DNA of 64,000 nucleotides from Lactarius indigo (taxonomy: Eukaryota > Basidiomycota > Agaricomycetes > Russulales > Russulaceae). The notes under the pieces were generated by a model. It searched no databases and was not told the DNA's origin. It worked only from the letters and a program-made list of their open reading frames with translations. Positions 58,400 to 64,000 of the stretch are shown here, piece by piece (position 1 is the stretch's first letter; each line of letters opens with the position of its first letter). The stretch is from assembly GCA_025766275.1 (NCBI GenBank), contig JAFKAC010000001.1:2294001-2358000 (forward strand). The letters run 5' to 3'. A program made the position numbers and the translations under genes.

Positions 58400-58859
58400 G
58401 ACTTAGTGTTGCCACGAGTTGATGCGGTCCAGGTCGAGTTGGCAACTTGATGCTAACTCTAACTTGGGAATTCACACCAGTGCAACTCGGTACAGACGGG
58501 AACCAATTGAAAGCCTTCAATTCTGAAGGTTCCCACGCTACCTTGTACTCGATGCTGTAACCGTGACCCACGTACTACCACCGGGCTCAGGCTCATCCAT
58601 GCTGCGCAACAAATCCAGAAGTTCATCTGTCTCTCCGAGAGAAACAAACACACTCGATGGAGTAGTCCTCTTCTGTTGCAACCAGCCGACATAAAGTCGA
58701 GGTGACCTTGCTCGTATACAAGGATTGAATAACCTCAATCAGTGCGGACAAGAAGAGGTTCCGACGCAGGCCACAAGTCCCCTTACTTGATGAGAAAATG
58801 CATTTGCAGGAGACGGACGATGCCTGAACAGGCAAAAAGTCGATGACAACTTTAAACAT
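58400..58859 (-). CDS. Possible small gene of unknown function
   Basis: I do not recognise the family. From a Met at 58859 one frame reads RRNLFLSALIEVIQSLYTSK (near 58770-58715). A small intron (about 33 bp) would join it to TTPSSVFVSLGETDELLDLL and RSMDEPEPGGSTWVTVTASS (near 58670-58560). A possible third exon ends near 58405. The composition looks protein-like and the first two pieces fit in phase, but the third exon join is not settled. It sits just upstream of SPT3 on the same strand. It could also be a 5' part of something larger. Confidence 0.35.
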
Positions 58860-59268
58860 GAGCAGAAAGTCTGTCTCATTTGCCTATTGACATGGTTTAC
58901 CAGTCATCAAGGCCTGATCGAGGACTCACCTCCCAAAAAACAAGAATTGGGATGGCTGTGATCCGTTCAGCTCTGGCTTGATTACAGTACAATACATAAA
59001 ATCAGCGAATTGTCAGCTAGTCTCAGTCACAGCCTCAGATTCGTTCGGTATTCTCGGTGCCGTGCGGGTTTTGACTGGACGTCAACGCGTCAACGTCTCC
59101 GAGATCACATGTGCCATGTGCTAGTGCGTGAGATGATTTACTGTAGTGAGAAGTCTACTCAACACACTGTACTCAAGACTCAAGTATAACCCGAAGTCGG
59201 ATCCACACGTAATGTATTTATGGTACACATCTTATCTAATCTGGTACAGTGGCACCGACAAACAACAT
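58860..59268. other. Intergenic spacer
   Basis: This 0.4-kb gap is AT-rich near 58980-59020 and carries short TGACGTCAA-like text near 59080 that I would not call a site. No gene was seen. Confidence 0.35.
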
Positions 59269-61415
59269 TTAGAACCAGCCTGAAGAACCGCCTGGAATCC
59301 TTTGGAGATCGTCCAATAGACCTCGGATGTCCTTGTTGGGCGCGGGGAAGATAGGCCCTGCGTTATTTGCAGCTCCCCTCGACGCCAGGGAGAGGTGCTC
59401 AAACGCAAGCGCAATATCCTTTTTCTCTGTTGGAACTCGAGGACGAGGGAACGCTGGTATCTCAGCTGGGGGCTTGCTATCAGCATTTCCACGCTTGATA
59501 GAGCCTTCGTCTAGCTGCCTGCGAAGTGCCTTGATCTGCCTCCTGATGACGGTTTCGAATGTGACGTCGTGCCCGTCTTCTTTCTCCGCGAGGAGCGTCA
59601 CTAATGCAGAAACACTAAAGAAAACGGATTTGGACTGAGCAAGCCAGCACGCATGCGATATGCAGGGAATGCATACAAAGCTTCCTTCAAATATGCAAAG
59701 CTAAAGCCTCTAGTCTCTTCGGCGATTCCTATCACAAGTGAGTCGGGGAAAGCTACGTCCTTGTTATCCTTGAGCTTTCTTTGCCAGTATTCGGCATAGA
59801 GTACCCGGGCAGCCCTGTTGGGATCGTCGAATAGGCTGGAGAAAAGAGTAATCTCTTAGTGGGAGTGTCGCATAGAACACCACAGCGGTGGCGACGTACT
59901 ACTTGCGGTCGAAGCGGCTTGGTCGAGTCGACAATCCGGGGTCTAGCTGATCAAGGTGGTTCGTAGACCCGATGATGAGAAGCCCATCATTCCCCTCCAA
60001 CCCGTCCAACTCATTCAAGAAGAAAGAGCGGTTCTGATCGTTGATCAGACTATCAAGGTCTTCGAGGATGATGACACAAGGGGAATTTTGTCGGGCCTTA
60101 CTGAATGCTTCGGCAATGGCGTACTCATCTCCGAAATAGTCTTAGGAAAGGGCGGCGCTCAGCGTTATGATATAGGTAACGAGGAAACTCATGAACATAC
60201 GCCTGAACGTTTTGACGTACATTGGGCTGAAGCCTCTTTCCGAACACTCCTTCATGATGATTTTTACACTAATGGTTTTCCCATTCCCTATCCAGTGTCA
60301 GCGCAGGAACACACAGCAAGAGCCACAATATTCACCAGGTGGACCATGGAAAATAAGCCCACGCTAAAAGGAAAGTAAATTAGACAGGAAATTCGCGTGG
60401 AATAAACGCTTGCGACCTTCCAGGGAAGACTAAGCCCCTTGTAGGTATCCTTAGATGAGAAGAAGCCGAAGACGTCCTTCTTGAGGGCCCGCTTAAAGTC
60501 TTCCTCGAGAATTACTGCGTCCCAGCTGGCCTTCTGAATCTCTTGCCAAAGACTAGCGTTCTTCATCCATCCCTGGTTATAGACCCATATCTCGTTGTGG
60601 AGTTGATCGGACCAGACGCCAGCTGCCAAGAGCAATTCTCGGGCAGCTGTATCAGGACCTTCATGAAGGATGAAATGCTCGGTGGCCACTCCAAAACCCT
60701 GTGGCCACTTAGGGTAGAGCAGTTGCTCGTCAATAGTCCAAGAGTACAACAGCATAAGAACGTACTCGCATGATGTACAGGATGAATGCCTTTCCCTAAT
60801 GTGCGTGTTTACTATGTGGGGTCTGAGTAAAGTTCGTGACGGACTTACCTGCCAGAAGGCCTTGAATGCACCATATTCTACAGAGTCAAACAGAATTCCG
60901 GGGACAGGACCAGCATTTTTTGGGAGTGACGCAAAAAAGGCATTCGTTATGAGATCCGATGGGGAGATAGGTTGAGCATGTACATCCGGAAACGCAAGGA
61001 TATCCAGGCGGTAGTCCTGTGTCACTACGAGAGAGTGGTTGGGGTATATTTTCTGGAGGAGCTGAGACCTGTCCGAAAAATAAGATCAGGTTAAGCAGGA
61101 AAGCTATAGTTACAGCTCGTCATCTCACAAGAGCACGAGTGGTGAGGAATGCTTCGCAGATCCTACAAAAGGTAAGTCGGGACCTTGTGGCCGCTTGGTT
61201 TGAACAGAATACATACCTTGGTCTATCCAATGTCCTAACAAGGGGTCACCTTCCTTGTCTTCCTGGAAAGAAACTTTGATGAATGCGTCAGACATTGGGT
61301 CGTCTCGAAGGTCTTTGTTCAAGTCGTGTGAACCGAATTCATCAAAGTCATTAGGCGCGTTGACCACGTGATCACTCACGTGCGCCAAAAGGCATTGACG
61401 TGACAAGCGTGACAT
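59269..61415 (-). CDS. AAA+ ATPase, BCS1-like
   Basis: From the start at 61415 an N-terminal region particular to the gene (FDEFGSHDLNKDLRDDPMSD; YRLDILAFPDVHAQPISPSD) runs into EEDFKRALKKDVFGFFSSKD near 60480. The AAA core is RGLIFHGPPG spliced to NGKTISVKIIM, which gives Walker A GPPGNGKT (near 60335-60275). Next come EYAIAEAFSKARQNSPCVII and LEDLDSLINDQNRSFFLNEL (Walker B, near 60080), then LLIIGSTNHLDQLDPGLSTR with arginine-finger-type residues and PSRFDR (near 59930). The small alpha domain and a tail end at 59269. The core is closest to the BCS1/meiotic clade used by fungi as mitochondrial chaperones, but the typical BCS1 N-terminal domain and membrane helix are not obvious, so location and substrate are inference. 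Its ATG is 74 bp from TOM20. Confidence 0.8.
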
Positions 61416-61489
61416 TTAGAAGGGACACTCGCGTACCTCAGTGACACGAAAGCGGATCGTGTCGTCTCTTCTCCTCACGACACCAAAAT
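61416..61489. promoter_or_regulatory. 74-bp bidirectional promoter gap
   Basis: Just 74 bp separate the start codons of the AAA ATPase (minus) and TOM20 (plus). Both core promoters must overlap here or within coding sequence. No TATA box was seen; the right half is pyrimidine-rich on the plus strand. Confidence 0.5.
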
Positions 61490-62292
61490 ATGGCTCCAGC
61501 GACTAGCAGTAGAACGCTTACAGTCTTGGCTGCTGCGGGAATCGGGGCTTTGGCATATGCCGTCTACTTTGATTACAAGCGCAGGACGGACGCAGGGTTT
61601 CGGAAACGACTCCGTACGTCCGACTTCGTGTCATGCATCACTTCCCCCATTTACACCTCCGTCTAGGCAAAGAAAAAAAGAAACTCGACAAATCTGTCGC
61701 TGAAGAGACCGCGTCTACCCCTGCGTCTGGGAATCCGCTCGGCGATGCCAGCGTTCCCACTGCAGAAATTATTGACGCGATGAAGAGCATTAAGGACGAT
61801 CAGGTTCCAACAACGCCGGAGGAACGGGAGAAATATTTCATGGCGCAAGTTGAGAAAGGCGAAGCGCTCTGTGCCCAGGGTGTGTTTTGCGCGCCTTGCT
61901 TTGCGGTGGTACATCTGCTTACTTGTCCTGTAACAGGCCCCGACTTTGCCATCGAGGCGGCGCTAGCATTTTTCAGAGCCCTTCGGGTTTATCCCTCGCC
62001 CGTCGAGTTGATCATGATCTTCCAGAACACTGTACCGGAGCCTATTTTCAAAGTGTGTTGCACCACATTCGTTTCTCGACTTGAGGCTTATTAAATCTTC
62101 TAGATGGTGTTGGAGATGATGCGCCTCGACGTGAGTGATCCTCCACCATCGGTTGATGTCGACACATTGCCACACGCTACAATATCTGAGGACGATGAGA
62201 GTACGTCTAAGCGTGGTCCACCTTCAGAGGCCTCATCGCAGGATTGGGACCGGGTCACGGATCCTGGAAGCCTGACACCGCCCACCGCATGA
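61490..62292 (+). CDS. TOM20: Mitochondrial import receptor TOM20
   Basis: Outer-membrane receptor for presequences. The ATG at 61490 opens MAPATSSRTLTVLAAAGIGA and continues LAYAVYFDYKRRTD, an N-terminal anchor followed by basic residues. An intron (61616-61668) leads to RKEKKKLDKSVAEE. The receptor domain reads TPEEREKYFMAQVEKGEALC spliced to PDFAIEAALAFFRALRVYPS and PVELIMIFQNTVPEPIFK, the TPR-like core, then MVLEMMRLDV. An acidic, Ser/Pro-rich end (SSQDWDRVTDPGSL) stops at 62290-62292. Length (about 190 residues) and layout match fungal Tom20. No frame problem was found. Confidence 0.88.
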
Positions 62293-62515
62293 TAATTTTT
62301 CGTGTGGTGCAGGGGCTCCATGTACTCGTTGCTGCCACTGTCATTGTTGCATCTCATGGTTCTAATATACATCCTTTTCTGTTTTATATGTTTGTCTATG
62401 GGTAGGTCAAGGGTCGTGTTGAAGGTGAGCCAAAAACCTAACAAGCCATCGTCTAAAGCTGAGATATGCGATTCTTGATCCGGTAGGTTACTACGAAGTT
62501 TTCCCTCCAAAACAC

Positions 62516-63883
62516 ATGAGCGTCTCGACCAAGACTGTCGAAATAAGCGACCCAAGTGGTGCCGCGGCTCTCAAGCGTATTCTCGTCGCAGACAGAGATT
62601 TCGCCGCTGGAGAGACCATATATAAAGTAACACGCGTTATCCACCTGCTCTGAGGAATCAAGTTGGCTGACTCGGACGCACAGGAGCGACCAATCGTCTC
62701 GGTTCTTGACCCGGATCTGGAGGGCAAGGGGTCACATTGTTCCCAGTGTCTCCGTCAGATCGACGACGGTGCTGCATTAAGACCTGACGGAGACCGACTC
62801 ACGTCCGCATTCTGTTCGAAGAAATGTGAAGCAAAGTTGAAAGCCGAGTCCCAGTCGCTGCTCTTCGGCCCCGAGTACGCTATCCCCATCGAACTCAATC
62901 CCAACGAGGGTCCCGAGTATTCCAAGAAGCGCGAGGACGCGCAGATAGCGTTCGCCCGCTTCGTCCAAGAATCTGCCGGCGGCAGGACACGCGTCACCCT
63001 CGTCGCGCGGTTCATAGCGAGGCAGGTCGTCAACGAGACCGTGAAGCTGTTGCCTACCGGCCATCCCTCCGTCCCGACCGAAACGGACGAATGGACGGGG
63101 CACGGGTACACGCTCTTCGATCACGTCGAACGGGTTCGCTTCCTCGAGTTGAACCCTGATGAGGACGAGGCGGAGCAGCTCAGGGCCATATTGAAGGCGA
63201 ACCTGCAGGGCCTGGAGGACTTTGTGACCAACGAGCGATACACCGTGCTCATCGGGAAGATGGCGTATAATGCGTACGGTATTTCGTTCGCGGGTGGTCG
63301 AGACGATAAGGTTCGATACATGCTCTCGCACATGGCCTTGGGCTCATCAGGTTTCACCCGCAGCCCCCGCCGAGCGTCAGACCAGAAGACGTCGAGTTGA
63401 CGCGAACGCCCAATGGCACGGCGCGTCAAGTCGGTGCCGGATTCTTTGCCGTTTCATCCTACGTGAGTGTCCAATATTAGAAGAGAAGACGACGCATAAT
63501 CCCCCTACGGTTAGATTTCCCACTCGTGCGATCCAAGCGCCCGACCGACTTTTGAAAATGGTGACTCGGAGATGCACCTCGTCGCCACGCGCGATGTCAA
63601 AGCCGGGGACGAGATAACTGTCTCTTACGTCGACGCCTCGGTTCACGACGACGAAGACGTCGTCCAGGCGAGGTACCGCCGCCGCAAGGAGCTTGCACGC
63701 GGATGGCGGTTCGCCTGCCAGTGCGACCGTTGCGTCAAGGAGGCTCCACCACCCTCGGCGGGAGAGAAGGAGCCCCAGCTGAGCGACGAATCAAAAGTGG
63801 AACCGATTGTTTCTCAAGTCGACCAGGAGGCTGCCTTGGGCCCAAGTCCACCCGCTACCTCCGATACGACCACCATCGACTGA
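62516..63883 (+). CDS. SET-domain methyltransferase (SET5/SMYD-like)
   Basis: Likely lysine methyltransferase of the SET5/SMYD class. The ATG at 62516 begins a split SET domain: LVADRDFAAGETIYK (near 62580), then an intron. A zinc-finger-like insert follows with GSHCSQCLRQID and SAFCSKKCEAKL (near 62732-62830). The helical middle includes FEDFVTNERYT-like text (window: GLEDFVTNERYTVLIGKMAY near 63210). After a second intron, EDVELTRTPNGTARQVGAGF and FAVSSY lead, across a third intron, to ISHSCDPSARPTFENGDSEM (the SHSCDP core, near 63530) and AGDEITVSYVD. The post-SET cysteines are in WRFACQCDRC (near 63705). The stop is at 63881-63883. Upstream in-frame text (AILDPVGYYEVFPPKH) suggests the real start lies in an earlier exon. 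Confidence 0.82.
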
Positions 63884-64000
63884 GATTATCATTATCCTGG
63901 GTAGAATGGTTATGTTCTTGACCTACACGGTAGTACGTAGCTTAGCCCAGCGGAACAATTATATTTGAGACACCTATGAAAACTAGAATACTGCGTGTGT

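Overview
The window is nuclear DNA from a filamentous basidiomycete, most likely an agaricomycete. The evidence is densely packed genes on both strands, many introns of about 40-75 bp with GTGCGT/GTAAGT-type donors, and a fungal gene set: an S. pombe-type SIN Cdc14, Atg29, a Zn2Cys6 regulator, a CCC2-type copper pump and a peroxygenase-family relic. I see no prokaryotic operons, rRNA, convincing tRNA, CRISPR array, intact transposon or virus. Gene spans below run from start to stop codon and include introns. Splice sites were read by eye, so exon edges are approximate unless stated.

Layout. 0-5 kb: a WW/FF-domain transcription/splicing factor (-), a broken heme-thiolate peroxygenase relic (+), then 1.2 kb without a recognisable gene. 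5-15 kb: IQGAP (-) and the gamma-tubulin complex subunit GCP3 (+), head to head. 15-30 kb: a copper P-type ATPase (-), the inositol pyrophosphate kinase Vip1 (+), an AKTIP/FTS-like UEV protein (-) 44 bp from RCF2 (+), a doubtful gene (-), and an RRN6-like Pol I factor (+). 30-43 kb: a NOP12/RBM34-like RNA-binding protein (+), the prolyl hydroxylase Ofd1/Tpa1 (-), two membrane proteins of unknown function (-), an FG nucleoporin with an N-terminal membrane segment (-), and cytochrome b5 (+). 43-50 kb: SIN Cdc14 (-), an FAH-family hydrolase (+), succinate-semialdehyde dehydrogenase (-), then 1.1 kb of skewed spacer. 50-64 kb: YIH1/IMPACT (-), a Zn2Cys6 regulator (+), ATG29 (+), DDI1 (+), SPT3 (-), an unidentified gene (-), a BCS1-like AAA ATPase (-) 74 bp from TOM20 (+), and a SET5-like protein (+).

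Most genes are unrelated housekeeping genes, as is usual for fungal synteny. Three of them (IQGAP, GCP3, SIN Cdc14) serve cytokinesis or microtubules. RCF2, TOM20 and perhaps the AAA protein are mitochondrial. YIH1, DDI1 and ATG29 concern nutrient stress and proteolysis.

The most unusual signal is a set of single extra bases (+1 frame breaks) inside strongly conserved protein motifs in five loci: the peroxygenase relic, IQGAP (three), Vip1, Cdc14 and the FAH hydrolase (two). There are two more tentative cases. Nearly all resume on a codon beginning with G. They could be assembly errors, pseudogenisation or programmed +1 frameshifting. Read data would separate these.
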